Below, piece after piece: positions 9,651 to 19,916 of a stretch of DNA of 64,000 nt. The position numbers and the translations under genes are program-made. Source of the DNA: Agathobacter sp. (GTDB lineage Bacteria > Bacillota > Clostridia > Lachnospirales > Lachnospiraceae). Below the pieces are notes generated by a model, which searched no databases, was not told the origin of the DNA, and saw nothing but the letters and a program-made list of their open reading frames with translations. Every line of letters begins with the position of its first letter. Position 1 is the first letter of the stretch. Location of the stretch: assembly GCA_022769125.1 (NCBI GenBank), contig JALEKN010000062.1, positions 1 through 64,000 on the forward strand, read 5' to 3'.

Positions 9651-11825
9651 ATGAGACAATTTTGGAATCGCAAGGAGCACATTTATATTCCGGATTCGGG
9701 AGTGAATGAACCGGGATCCACTGCAATTCAAAATGTAGAGGCTGATCATCTGCTGAAGCCATTGGATGAGATCAATGGTTATAAGGTCAGACCGGGATAT
9801 TACCGAATGGAGGGGGCACATGTGACCCCGAATGGCGTGAGCTTTACGATCAGTTCACATGGGGCAACCAAGTGTACCCTGTTGTTGTTTCATCCACAGC
9901 AGTCCGAACCGTTTGTAGAACTTCCGTATCCGGAGGCATACCACATCGGTGATACCTATGCAATGCTGGTGTTTGGACTTAAGATAGAAGAGTTTGAGTA
10001 CGCATTTCGCCTGGATGGCCCTTACATCCCGGAGAAGGGACTGCTGTTTAACAAAGAAAATATCCTTCTTGATCCATACGCTAAGGCTGTTACCGGTCAG
10101 AGAAACTGGGGAGAAAAGCCGGAGGGCGGCAAGGATTTTGTTTATAAGGCAAGAGTTGTGCGCAATGATTTCGATTGGGGAGATTTAAAGCAGCTGGAAT
10201 ATCCTTATGAAGATCTTGTTATTTATGAGACTCATGTGCGCGGGTTTACAAAGGATAAGTCATCCGGCGTTAAAGAGGCCGGAACATATGAGGGTCTCCG
10301 CAAGAAGATCCCATATCTTAAGGACCTTGGAATCAATGCAGTAGAACTGATGCCGATCTTTGAATTTGACGAGATGGAAAGTGCCCGTGTGGTGGATGGG
10401 GTGCAGCTATTCAACTATTGGGGATATAATACAGTCTGCTTTTGCGCCCCGAACACAGGATACAATTATGCAGTCGAGCATAATCATGAAGGGGATGAAT
10501 TAAAGCGCCTGATTTATGACTTAAAACAGAATGGAATCGAGGTCATTCTCGATGTTGTATTCAATCATACGGCAGAGGGAAATGAGATGGGACCAAGCTT
10601 CTCATTTAAAGGAATCGATAACAATATTTATTATATGTTGACACCGGATGCCCATTATTACAATTTCAGTGGCTGCGGAAATGTCATGAACTGCAATCAT
10701 CCGGTTGTCCGGCACTTTATTATTGATTGCCTGCGCAACTGGGTAATTGAGTACCGTGTGGATGGATTCCGTTTTGATCTTGCATCCATTCTTGGCAGGG
10801 ATCAGAATGGTGCACCGATGGCGAATCCACCTATTCTTGAAGGATTGGCGTTTGATTCCGTGCTCGGAAAAGTAAAGCTGATCGCCGAGGCATGGGATGC
10901 GGGCGGATTGTACCAGGTCGGAAGCTTCCCATCATGGAACCGCTGGGCTGAGTGGAATGGACGTTACCGCGATGATATGCGCAGGTTCTTAAAGGGAGAT
11001 GCAGGAACTGCCGGAGGCGCGATCGAGCGTATTACCGGCTCAAAGGATCTGTATCATCCGGATGGGCGCGGACATAGCGCATCTGTCAATTTCCTGACCT
11101 GCCATGATGGATTTACATTGTATGATCTGTATTCATATAACGAGAAACACAATGAGAAGAACGGCTGGAACAATACAGACGGTGATAACAACGGAAACAG
11201 CTGGAACTGCGGTGCCGAAGGAGAGACGGATGATCCTCAGATCAACGGACTGCGCCGCAGGCTGGTCAAGAATGCATTTGCCGCGCTATTGTGCAGCAGA
11301 GGACCGGCAATGTTTTTCGCGGGCGATGAATTCTGTAATACGCAGTTCGGTAATAACAATGCATACTGTCAGGATAACATCATTTCATGGCTGGATTGGA
11401 ACCGGTTGGAGGAATTCAAGGAAATCCATGATTTCGCACGTTTTATGATTCATTTCCGTGCGGCGCATCCAATCCTTCGGAACCGTACTGCGCCGGCAGC
11501 CTGCCAGCTTCCGGAGATCAGTATCCACAATGGATATCCGTTTAACAGCAGGACCGATTATGACACGCACCTTATCGGCATCATGTATGCAGGGCGTAAT
11601 ATGAGCGATACGGGAGACGACATTGTATTCTATGCGATGAACTCCTATTGGGAGCCGTTGACGATGCAGCTTCCGGTTCTGACGAACGGAATGGCATGGC
11701 ATGTGGAGGTAAATACAAACTGCGAATATGAAGATGGAAGAGACTTTGCTTCCATGACAGAAATATTTGGACCGAATACCATCCGTGTCCCTGCGAGAAC
11801 GACAATTATTCTGGTCGCAAAATAA
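9651..11825 (+). CDS. glycogen debranching enzyme / isoamylase-type GH13 (GlgX-like)
   Basis: YRVDGFRFDLASILGRD, LIAEAWDAGG, NFLTCHDGFTLYDL GH13 motifs. Confidence 0.88.
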   Translation: MRQFWNRKEHIYIPDSGVNEPGSTAIQNVEADHLLKPLDEINGYKVRPGYYRMEGAHVTPNGVSFTISSHGATKCTLLLFHPQQSEPFVELPYPEAYHIGDTYAMLVFGLKIEEFEYAFRLDGPYIPEKGLLFNKENILLDPYAKAVTGQRNWGEKPEGGKDFVYKARVVRNDFDWGDLKQLEYPYEDLVIYETHVRGFTKDKSSGVKEAGTYEGLRKKIPYLKDLGINAVELMPIFEFDEMESARVVDGVQLFNYWGYNTVCFCAPNTGYNYAVEHNHEGDELKRLIYDLKQNGIEVILDVVFNHTAEGNEMGPSFSFKGIDNNIYYMLTPDAHYYNFSGCGNVMNCNHPVVRHFIIDCLRNWVIEYRVDGFRFDLASILGRDQNGAPMANPPILEGLAFDSVLGKVKLIAEAWDAGGLYQVGSFPSWNRWAEWNGRYRDDMRRFLKGDAGTAGGAIERITGSKDLYHPDGRGHSASVNFLTCHDGFTLYDLYSYNEKHNEKNGWNNTDGDNNGNSWNCGAEGETDDPQINGLRRRLVKNAFAALLCSRGPAMFFAGDEFCNTQFGNNNAYCQDNIISWLDWNRLEEFKEIHDFARFMIHFRAAHPILRNRTAPAACQLPEISIHNGYPFNSRTDYDTHLIGIMYAGRNMSDTGDDIVFYAMNSYWEPLTMQLPVLTNGMAWHVEVNTNCEYEDGRDFASMTEIFGPNTIRVPARTTIILVAK

Positions 11826-11955
11826 AGGGAATAGTATAGAATTGTGAAAGAAAAGCGTATGCGCTGTATCTCGGAAAATCCGGGTGCAGGACATACGCTA
11901 TTTATGTTGGAATATCAAAAATCAGATTGCGGAATGTCTTTCTCCAAAAGTCTGG

Positions 11956-12276
11956 TCAGGAAACAATTTCATCGGAATAAAGCTTATCAGGGGTTGCCTT
12001 TAATCCCAGAAGATAGTCCAAGGAAACATTCAGTGCGGTCGCAATCGCAACAAGATCAGCAACATTGGGGCTTCTGCGTCCGACACGGTAACCGGTAATA
12101 GCGGAAGGAGAAATAAAGAGTTGTTCGGATAATTCCTTGCAGCTGACTCCTCTGATCGTCATTGCATGAACCATGCGTTCACCAAAGAATCCAAACTTAT
12201 AGTTTCCTTTTGAATCCGCTTTGCTTTTGAAATTGGTAAGATTAGTTAAGGTTTCTACATTATCATTTGCTTTCAT
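11956..12276 (-). CDS. XRE family helix-turn-helix regulator
   Basis: GVSCKELSEQLFISPSAITGYRVGRRSPNVADLVAIATALNVSLDYLLG. Confidence 0.88.
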   Translation of the reverse strand: MKANDNVETLTNLTNFKSKADSKGNYKFGFFGERMVHAMTIRGVSCKELSEQLFISPSAITGYRVGRRSPNVADLVAIATALNVSLDYLLGLKATPDKLYSDEIVS

Positions 12277-12392
12277 ACCCTAATATTACCGAACTCTGAA
12301 GTTGAGAAAATAGGGTAGCGCGATACGCGTATTTATTCTTGATTTTAAAGAAAATGATCAAAACAGAAACCCGAAAAACGAGAATGGCGAAT

Positions 12393-13124
12393 TTAAACCC
12401 ATCCGCCATCAAGTGTGATGACCTGTCCGTTTAAATAGTCATTACCGGTTGCAAGGGAGAGGGCAAGCGCTGCAACCTCGTCCGGTCTGCCAAAACGCCC
12501 GGCAGGGATCTCCTCGCATAGCTGTGCGATATCTTCCTTTTCCAGACAGGCATTCATCCGTGTATCAATGCAGCCACAGGCGATGGCGTTCACCTGTATA
12601 TTGCTTGGGGCAAGCTCCTTGCCGAGCGCCTTGGTAAAGGAATTGATCCCGCCCTTGCAGGCAGAATAGGCTACCTCGCAGGATGCACCGACGTTTCCCC
12701 ACACGGAGGAGATATTGATGATCTTACCCTGATGCCGTTGTACCATGGAAGGGACAATGCATTTGCAGGTGTGAAAAACAGAGCTTAAGTTGACCGCAAC
12801 CAGATGGTTCCATTCCTCCACACTCATATCGGTAAGAAGCCCGATGTGCGCGATGCCCGCATTGTTGATAAGGACATCAATCTGCCCGAAGCGTGTGAGA
12901 GTATCTTTTGCCATTTCCTGAACGAAGGAAAAATCCCCAACATCCCCAACATACGTCAGCACATCGGTCTGATATTGCGACTGAATCTGTGCGGCAACGT
13001 CAGCCAGACGTTCCCCGGATCTGTTGCAGCAGATGCTAAGGCGATAGCCCGCAGCGGCAAAAGTATATGCGATTGCCTCCCCGATTCCGTAAGAAGCACC
13101 TGTGATAAGTACAATTGGTTTCAT
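12393..13124 (-). CDS. SDR family oxidoreductase (FabG-like)
   Basis: VLITGASYGIGEAIAYTFA, NNAG, YSACKGG motifs. Confidence 0.9.
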   Translation of the reverse strand: MKPIVLITGASYGIGEAIAYTFAAAGYRLSICCNRSGERLADVAAQIQSQYQTDVLTYVGDVGDFSFVQEMAKDTLTRFGQIDVLINNAGIAHIGLLTDMSVEEWNHLVAVNLSSVFHTCKCIVPSMVQRHQGKIINISSVWGNVGASCEVAYSACKGGINSFTKALGKELAPSNIQVNAIACGCIDTRMNACLEKEDIAQLCEEIPAGRFGRPDEVAALALSLATGNDYLNGQVITLDGGWV

Positions 13125-13293
13125 AAGCCCTCCACATGAATGTGTAAAGTTAAAATGTGATATTTGAGCAGATAAAAGAATCTTTTGTAAAAGTAAAAAA
13201 AGATGGCTTAAAGCCATCTCTTTCTGCAAAAGTATCAATTACTCTGCCCCTGCCAAGGATTCTCTCACCTATGTACCGGAATCCTTTGAATAA

Positions 13294-13367
<74 letters not shown>

Positions 13368-13473
13368 TTTTTCAACGAACACTAGTGTATCATAGGAATT
13401 TTAAAAAGTCAACGATAAAATGTGAGAATTGTTTCAAAAATTCATTAAAATTTGTTCCCCGGCAAAGGTAACA

Positions 13474-14832
13474 TTATTTATTTAAAACCCAGTTCCATGC
13501 GGTCTGCTGGTTTTCATCCTCGTATACACTCAACGTATAGGATGCAGATGTAAAGCCATACTTGGTTTTGTTTTTGTTGACAAGCTTGAGCTTGATCGGC
13601 TTATCGTTTGGACCATATCCGCAGTGCTCCATTAAATAGTCAACGTAGGTGCCGTCCTTGAAAAGCTTCAGTGCCTTCTTTAAATAAAATGAATCTGCTT
13701 CGGTAGCTTTTCCTTTGGTGATCCAATTATATACAGGCTTTATTTGGCTCTCTTTTCGAGTGGATGGGTACTCACAGCAATGGGAGTATATACTAGAAGT
13801 GGTACTTGCAGGTCGGAATGTTGTGCCATCTACATCAAAATAATCCCATTCGCTACTTGAATTTTTTGCCGCTATTGCTCCAAATGGAGAGCCTGCAATG
13901 CCAAAGCTATATCGATCAGGCACAATAGCTTTCATATCAGTTGACAGATAATATGCAAGACCTACCCAAGTGCTAAAAGCAGAACGACGATTTTGGACAT
14001 CATCGGTGTCCGACGGACACATAACAGCCTTTCCTCTTGCAAGATCATATAAACTTCTTTTCGTTTCCTGTGCTGAATCATAACTCATGGTAAATAGCTG
14101 CGCCTTGGATACTCCGTACAGAAGAACCTGTACCCGCACAGAGTCACTCTGTTTTTTTAACTCTGCCTTTGTGTATTGCTTTACAGGAACATCTTTTAGC
14201 ATTTCAGTAATATTGATAATTCCGTTTGTCGTATCTACCTTTATCCGTTTGCCCCCATTATAGGTATCGAGATAGGAAAATTGCTCTCTTGCAACAATTT
14301 TATCAAAGTAATTTCCTAGATATTCACATTTTCCTTCTGTCGCCTTATAAGCCTTTTTACAAATTGTATTCATGTTCACATAATCGCTTACGTAACGTGG
14401 GGTAAATAATTCATAACATCCTGAGGAAATCCTTTTGAGATCGGGATCGGAAGAAGTAGGTAAAACGCCGTATGTATTGGCTTTTAATTTTTGGTATTTT
14501 TTTAACCATTGTACTAATTTCTCTTTTGCGATTTCTTCATTGGCTTCGTTTATATCTACTTGTATTACATTTACATACCGGTTGCCGTCAACTTTATATT
14601 TCTTAACATCGTTTTTGTACCCTTTTTTACTAGTAATATCGATAGTCAGTTGAAGCTCCTGCGTACTAGATGCCTTCATCTTACGGAGCTTTTTCTCCGC
14701 TGCTGCAGGGCTGGTCTTACTGATATTGATGGTATATACATCATCAGCTGCCTTACTTTCCGTTGGTCGGACAAACAGTATACAACATAAGATCAGCAGT
14801 CCCCAAAGAATTCTTTTCTTTTTCATAATCAT
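13474..14832 (-). CDS. secreted protein of unknown function, possibly transglutaminase-like
   Basis: Signal peptide MKKKRILWGLLILCCILFVRPTESKAA; 452 aa; no confident family. Confidence 0.6.
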   Translation of the reverse strand: MIMKKKRILWGLLILCCILFVRPTESKAADDVYTINISKTSPAAAEKKLRKMKASSTQELQLTIDITSKKGYKNDVKKYKVDGNRYVNVIQVDINEANEEIAKEKLVQWLKKYQKLKANTYGVLPTSSDPDLKRISSGCYELFTPRYVSDYVNMNTICKKAYKATEGKCEYLGNYFDKIVAREQFSYLDTYNGGKRIKVDTTNGIINITEMLKDVPVKQYTKAELKKQSDSVRVQVLLYGVSKAQLFTMSYDSAQETKRSLYDLARGKAVMCPSDTDDVQNRRSAFSTWVGLAYYLSTDMKAIVPDRYSFGIAGSPFGAIAAKNSSSEWDYFDVDGTTFRPASTTSSIYSHCCEYPSTRKESQIKPVYNWITKGKATEADSFYLKKALKLFKDGTYVDYLMEHCGYGPNDKPIKLKLVNKNKTKYGFTSASYTLSVYEDENQQTAWNWVLNK

Positions 14833-14864
14833 ATCCTCCGTTACTACTTAAAACCAAAAAAGAA

Positions 14865-14909
14865 ACGAGCAAACCGCCTGCGCAATAGCTGTACGCTGGT
14901 AAAACTCGT
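14865..14909 (-). terminator. terminator-like hairpin between the Cthe_2159-like gene and the downstream secreted-protein gene
   Basis: Minus strand ACGAG...CTCGT followed by TTTCTTTTTTGG. Confidence 0.55.
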
Positions 14910-14967
14910 CCCTTTAATAAATAGCACAATATTAAGAAAAATACAATGATATGATGGACAAAAGAGT

Positions 14968-17058
14968 TTATGTGGTCGAACTGTCGTCGGATGAGGTCGC
15001 CGCATCACTTGGAGCCTGCCCATCGGACGGAGGTGTCATGTCGCTCGGAGCCTGCCCATCGGACGGAGGCGTCATATCGCTTGGAGCCTGCCCATCAGAC
15101 GGAGGTGTCATATCATCCGGCTTCTGGTGGTCGCCCGGACCGCCTCCGAAGCCGCCCATCTGGCTGCCGGTGCCGTATACGAGGCTGGTCATCTCTACGG
15201 TGGATGTCTCATCTGCACAGTTTAAGGTATAGGTCGCTCCCTCGGTGATGTCAGCGGTGCTTAGCATGACACAACTGTATGTCTTGGATGGCGTGTAGGT
15301 AAATAACGTGCTGCCATCGGCATCCAGAAGGACTACATCACCGCTTATCATGGAGTCGAGTGTGACAAGCATGGCACCCTGCGTACATTCATCGCTGAAT
15401 GCCTCCGCCATAGAGCTGGAGCCTACCGCGATAAGGGTACCGCCGTTGACGTAGATGTTTCCACCACAGTCGAGCGGCGCATCGCCGCCGGAAACAGGAC
15501 CATCCACAGAGATCTGTCCGTCGTTTATGATCAGGTCACCGTTGGAGTCAATGCCGTCGCCACTTGCATTTACATATAAGGTTCCGCCGTTGATCACGAT
15601 CTGGTTCTGCTCACAGTATTCATCCATTCCACCGCCGAGGTCACCAAAAACTCCAAGTCCTCCGGGACCACCAAAGCCTCCAGACTTGCCATTGTTTGAG
15701 TCTGAATCTGCCTTTGGTGCATCGGATGTGTCAGAGCTTGTTGCAACTGCGGAATCAGATACTGCCTCCGCCGTGTCATTGGAACTGTCAGAATCCGTCC
15801 CGCTGTTGGCTGTTTCATCCTCGTAATCCCCGGCAGCATTCAGCCCGTCATCGCTCGCATAGAGTGAGATATCGCCATCATTTATCGTAATGGTCACGCC
15901 TTCAAGACCTTCGTAGCTCTTTGCAATCGAAATCGTTCCACCGTTTATGATCAGATTGGTATCCGAATGAACGCCGTCGTCGCCGGAGGACAGTGCATAG
16001 CTGCCATCGGCAAGGTTGATATCGCCGCCGGCGTGCAGGGAATCATCGGCAGAATCAATGGTGATCGAGCCGCCAAAGATGGTGAGGGCAGAATCGGATT
16101 TGATGCCCTTGGTGCTTGCGGTGTTGTCGGACGACTGGGAGCGCCGCTTGTCCGGAGCATTGCTGCTTCCACCGCCGGAGGTGATAGAGATAGTTCCGCT
16201 GTCGATCTGTACAACGGAGGATGCATCCATGCCATCGCCGTCACTTGTGATAGTAATTGTGCCATCCGCGATATAGATAAAGCCTTTGTCGCTGCTGTCC
16301 GTATTTTCGCTGTGAATGCCGTCCTTGCCGGAGGTAAGTGTGAGCGTACCATCCGCAATCCGGACGGAATCCTTGCCGCTTAAGGCGTGGGAGGTTGCTG
16401 TAATGTCGTAGATTCCCCCGGTAATCCTAAGATCATCCTTGGAGACAATTCCGTGCCCGCTGGCACAGCTTACGGTAAGCTCGCCGCTTCCGTTGAGTGT
16501 GAGGTCGGACTTGGAAAAAATCGCTGCGTCGATGTTGTTGTCGTCGATCGCAACAAATTCTCCGGTAGTTGCAATCGTATTGCTGCTTTTGTCTGCAAGT
16601 GTGACAAAAACCTTGTCCGCCGCTTTGACGTAGATCGCGGCGCTTGAGGTATTGGTGATGGACGCATTATCAAGCACAAGCTGTACTTTCTTGCCATCGG
16701 AATCAATAATGATCTGACCATCGGAGAGCGTTCCGGATAGTATGTATACGCCCTCACCGGAGATTGTAATGGTATTGCCGGATATGGCTACCTGACCGGA
16801 ATCGGAAGAGCTTCCGTTATCGGACAGGGTGATGGCTGCGGCTTCTGACGCATCATATCCGCCGGAAAGATCGCGGTCGGTAAACATATCGGAGGTATCG
16901 ACCAGATCAGCTGCTTCTGCCGTGATACCGGTAGAGGAGGCAATACTGTCGGAAGATGTTGTATTATCGGTAGCTGTGCTGTTATTTTGTCCGCAGGAGG
17001 GCAGACTGATAGCCAGAAGCGACGCGCACAGCACAGCGGTCACTTTTTTATAATTCAT
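14968..17058 (-). CDS. carbohydrate-binding domain-containing lipoprotein (Cthe_2159-like beta-helix)
   Basis: Lipobox LAISLPSCGQ; repeated ITISGEGVYILSG..., DGIHSEN, ALSSGDDGVHSDTNLIINGGTI; proline-rich repeat tail. Confidence 0.85.
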   Translation of the reverse strand: MNYKKVTAVLCASLLAISLPSCGQNNSTATDNTTSSDSIASSTGITAEAADLVDTSDMFTDRDLSGGYDASEAAAITLSDNGSSSDSGQVAISGNTITISGEGVYILSGTLSDGQIIIDSDGKKVQLVLDNASITNTSSAAIYVKAADKVFVTLADKSSNTIATTGEFVAIDDNNIDAAIFSKSDLTLNGSGELTVSCASGHGIVSKDDLRITGGIYDITATSHALSGKDSVRIADGTLTLTSGKDGIHSENTDSSDKGFIYIADGTITITSDGDGMDASSVVQIDSGTISITSGGGSSNAPDKRRSQSSDNTASTKGIKSDSALTIFGGSITIDSADDSLHAGGDINLADGSYALSSGDDGVHSDTNLIINGGTISIAKSYEGLEGVTITINDGDISLYASDDGLNAAGDYEDETANSGTDSDSSNDTAEAVSDSAVATSSDTSDAPKADSDSNNGKSGGFGGPGGLGVFGDLGGGMDEYCEQNQIVINGGTLYVNASGDGIDSNGDLIINDGQISVDGPVSGGDAPLDCGGNIYVNGGTLIAVGSSSMAEAFSDECTQGAMLVTLDSMISGDVVLLDADGSTLFTYTPSKTYSCVMLSTADITEGATYTLNCADETSTVEMTSLVYGTGSQMGGFGGGPGDHQKPDDMTPPSDGQAPSDMTPPSDGQAPSDMTPPSDGQAPSDAATSSDDSSTT
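15008..15115. repeat. three tandem 36-bp coding repeats
   Basis: CTYGGAGCCTGCCCATCRGACGGAGGYGTCATRTCR at 15008, 15044 and 15080; encodes PPSDGQAPSDMT repeats. Confidence 0.95.
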
Positions 17059-17740
17059 TATAGTTTACCTCCTGACGGGAAATCGCGATCTCAAGATTGC
17101 CGTTGCGGCAGCGGAGCGCATCAATAAATTCTTTCTCTTTTGCGGCATCTTTTAGGCAGATGTGGTAGGTGAGCTTAAAGAGGCTGCCCATGTTGGCAGT
17201 TTTTACGGATACGACCTCACAGCTTGAGGTATATTCGTTAAAAAGATCGTCAAACAGCTCGGTATAATTCAGATCCTCCGGAATGGTGATGCGCAGCGTC
17301 TTTTCAGATTCCGGTTGCTTGCGGAAGCCGAGCCCGGTGCGGGTAAATACGAACATGGCAAATCCAAGGATCACAGAGAACAAAACTGCGTAGCCGAGAT
17401 AGCCCATACCGGTGACGAGTCCTGCACCCATCGCGAGAAACAGCATACCAATCTCCTTGGCGGTTCCCGGCACGGAGCGGAAGCGGACAAGACTGAAAGC
17501 ACCTGCAACGGCAACTCCGGCACCGACATTTCCGTTGACCATCATGATAACGACACAGACGATCGCCGGTAGCAGGGCAAGCGTGATCACGAAGCTCTGG
17601 GAACTGCGGCTCTTGTAGGAGAACAGGAAGGCGAAAAAGACGCCGATCAAAAGTGAGACTGCAATGCACAGGATAAAATGTGAAATGGTAATGGTAGCAG
17701 CGGTTGTATCAAAAATTCCTTGAAAAATTGTATTAAGCAT
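17048..17740 (-). CDS. DUF4956 domain-containing membrane protein
   Basis: N-terminal TM segments then FSLVRFRSVPGTAKEIGMLFLAMGAGLVTGMG; adjacent to a VTC-domain gene as is typical. Confidence 0.85.
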   Translation of the reverse strand: MLNTIFQGIFDTTAATITISHFILCIAVSLLIGVFFAFLFSYKSRSSQSFVITLALLPAIVCVVIMMVNGNVGAGVAVAGAFSLVRFRSVPGTAKEIGMLFLAMGAGLVTGMGYLGYAVLFSVILGFAMFVFTRTGLGFRKQPESEKTLRITIPEDLNYTELFDDLFNEYTSSCEVVSVKTANMGSLFKLTYHICLKDAAKEKEFIDALRCRNGNLEIAISRQEVNYNEL

Positions 17741-18515
17741 ATTTATAATTTCCTCCGTTTACGATTGAGATAGATTCTGGGTTAAAGTCTGCCGGGACGT
17801 TCTGGCGTCTTGGCAGTGTCTGGTGGTTGTTTTCAAACATGGTCTGGTATGCGGTGCCATATTTCGAAAAAGAAGTTCTCTGAATGCCAAGCCCGCTGAG
17901 TGTATGTACCAGCCAAAGGGGAATTGCTGTCCCCGTCTTGACTTCGAGAAGCGTCTGATCTGCGTTAAGCAGTGGCGTTCCGTAGATGCCGCTGCACAGG
18001 GACAGATCCTCTGTGCGCCAAAGGATGTTTTCGTCAAAAGTCATCCGGAAATCGCAGTCGTTTTTGTCATAGTATGCCTCCCGGTCATAGGAGAGCAGGA
18101 CTGCGGGTGCAATGTCTGGATAGCGCTTCATGGCGAAGTCGATCTCGCGCATGATCTGTGTGTCCTTACATGGAATACCGGAAGAAAGATAGCCCTCCAG
18201 AGCGGATTCGCTCATGCTCTCCCTGCGCTTGTAGACCACAGAATCGTATTTTTTCTTGAGCTCGATGAACACCTCCGTGTCCCTTCCGGCAACGCCGTAG
18301 CTTCTGAGGCGCAGCTTCTCTTTATATAGAGGTTTCTCGGAAGATCTTCTTACCAGAAGGTAGTCCGGTGTGTCGAGATAGAGACTTAGGATCGTGCTTT
18401 TGCCGTGAACATCTGCAACCATGTGTGCATCAATTTCCTGCTGCATCATAAGCCGTTGCTCTTTGGTAAGCATATATTTGAGTTCGTACCGTTTAAAGAC
18501 CATTTGGTCGCCCAT
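17733..18515 (-). CDS. VTC domain-containing polyphosphate polymerase-like protein
   Basis: RYELKYML, EKLRLRSYG, VFIELKKKY, LSYDREAYY, LLEVKTGTAIP, SFSKYGTAY match the basic-tunnel motif order of VTC domains; SD AAAGGAG upstream of ATG at 18515. Confidence 0.87.
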   Translation of the reverse strand: MGDQMVFKRYELKYMLTKEQRLMMQQEIDAHMVADVHGKSTILSLYLDTPDYLLVRRSSEKPLYKEKLRLRSYGVAGRDTEVFIELKKKYDSVVYKRRESMSESALEGYLSSGIPCKDTQIMREIDFAMKRYPDIAPAVLLSYDREAYYDKNDCDFRMTFDENILWRTEDLSLCSGIYGTPLLNADQTLLEVKTGTAIPLWLVHTLSGLGIQRTSFSKYGTAYQTMFENNHQTLPRRQNVPADFNPESISIVNGGNYKYA

Positions 18516-18590
18516 AATGTGTGTACTCCTTTCTTCAAAATGCAATTACAAGGTCTTGTAATCACTTCTTGAAGTAACAATAACAAGTCA

Positions 18591-18612
18591 ACCTTAAATC
18601 AACTTTAAAAGA
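18591..18612 (-). promoter_or_regulatory. putative response-regulator operator upstream of the VTC operon
   Basis: 11-bp direct repeat TCAACCTTAAA|TCAACTTTAAA (plus-strand reading, starts 18589); same element occurs upstream of the response regulator. Confidence 0.6.
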
Positions 18613-18626
18613 AATCCACTTATTTT

Positions 18627-19916
18627 TTACAATATGACAGTAAAGCGAATGGAATGTCCATCCTCGCTTTTGGCGGTGATCCTGCCCTTGTGCGCAAGGA
18701 CGATCGCCTTTACAACGGAAAGTCCGATCCCATGACCGCCGGTTGCACTGTTTCTGGAAGCATCCGGGCGGTAAAAACGCTCAAAAAGTTCATCATGTCT
18801 GCCCGGTTCAATGCTATCAACCGTATTCCAGATGGTGAGCACCTTATTCTTGCCGGAGACAGAAAAGGAAAGACGGACCGCTCCATTTTCCGAAGCATAT
18901 TTCATAGCATTGTCAAGAAGGAGTGAGACGAGCTGACGGATCGTAGACTCATCGCCGGTATAGCTGACGTTCGGCTCAATCTCACACACGAAAGTACGAC
19001 CGGATGCAGCAGCGACTGCTTCAAATGGCTGTGCCGCTTCCGAGATGGCATCGGACAAGGAGAAATCAAGCATGATGAGCTTGGTGGCTTCCTCGTCCAT
19101 GCGTGACAGAAAGACCAATTTGTTGGTCAGATCGGTAAGACGCTTGATCTGATTGCGGATACTGGTTGTCCACTCGCTCTCGCCGTTTTCCATCTCAAGA
19201 ACTTCCGTGTTGGCATCGATGATGGTAAGTGGAGTCTTGATCTCATGGCTTGCGTCCGTGATGAAGTGCTTCTGCTTCTCATAGCTTTCTGCAATCGGGC
19301 GGACGATCAGCTTGGAAAAAAATACGACCAGAAGAAAGACTAACAGAAGTCCAATCAGACTGATTGACACGCTGGCAGTCAGAAAAGACCGGAATGTATC
19401 GGTCTCTCTGCGGCAGTCGAGAAATATGTACATGGTCTCTCCAGCGGTGTCTGTTGTGGCTGAAGTGTAACGATAGTTGCTGATGTAGCCGGAGGTTTTG
19501 CCCTTTTCAAACAAAGTCATGGCATAGGAGATGGCATCATCGGAGCTGATCGCTGCAATATTGTCGGTCGAGGAATCAACGACCGTACCGGAGGTATCCA
19601 GCGTTACTGTAAAATACCGTGTGTCGAAAGCACTCTCCTCCGATATGCCGTGGAGCGTCAGCTCCTTCGGTGTGGGCGCGTCGTCCATTGCAGGCTTTTC
19701 CGGCGGAACGTCATCCGCGGAGGGAGAATTGGCAGGTCCCATAAAATCCTGCGGAAATACGCCATCGTTGCCGGCAAGGATCGTAAGCCGCATATCGAGT
19801 GAACACTTGATATTGTTGTAGTTGATGATGTTTACGCTTCCGATGATCAGAAGCAGAACCATAAAGATAGAGAGCATTGCAATCGCAATGAAGCGATGCT
19901 GTAATTTTTTAATCAT
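18627..19916 (-). CDS. sensor histidine kinase
   Basis: HEIKTPLTIIDANTEVLEME H-box, HATPase motifs GIGLSVVKAI. Confidence 0.93.
   Translation of the reverse strand: MIKKLQHRFIAIAMLSIFMVLLLIIGSVNIINYNNIKCSLDMRLTILAGNDGVFPQDFMGPANSPSADDVPPEKPAMDDAPTPKELTLHGISEESAFDTRYFTVTLDTSGTVVDSSTDNIAAISSDDAISYAMTLFEKGKTSGYISNYRYTSATTDTAGETMYIFLDCRRETDTFRSFLTASVSISLIGLLLVFLLVVFFSKLIVRPIAESYEKQKHFITDASHEIKTPLTIIDANTEVLEMENGESEWTTSIRNQIKRLTDLTNKLVFLSRMDEEATKLIMLDFSLSDAISEAAQPFEAVAAASGRTFVCEIEPNVSYTGDESTIRQLVSLLLDNAMKYASENGAVRLSFSVSGKNKVLTIWNTVDSIEPGRHDELFERFYRPDASRNSATGGHGIGLSVVKAIVLAHKGRITAKSEDGHSIRFTVIL

Noticed and set aside
12393-13238. Long N-terminal extension of the SDR gene in the ORF track
   Set aside because: MKPIVLITGASYGIGEA at 13124 is the natural start; the extension is intergenic sequence.
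15008-15115. Possible CRISPR-like array of 36-bp repeats
   Set aside because: Units are head-to-tail with no spacers and are in-frame coding repeats of the lipoprotein tail.
15967-16383. 138-aa plus-strand ORF antisense to the Cthe_2159-like gene
   Set aside because: Shadow ORF produced by the repetitive codon composition of the beta-helix gene; no SD or family similarity.
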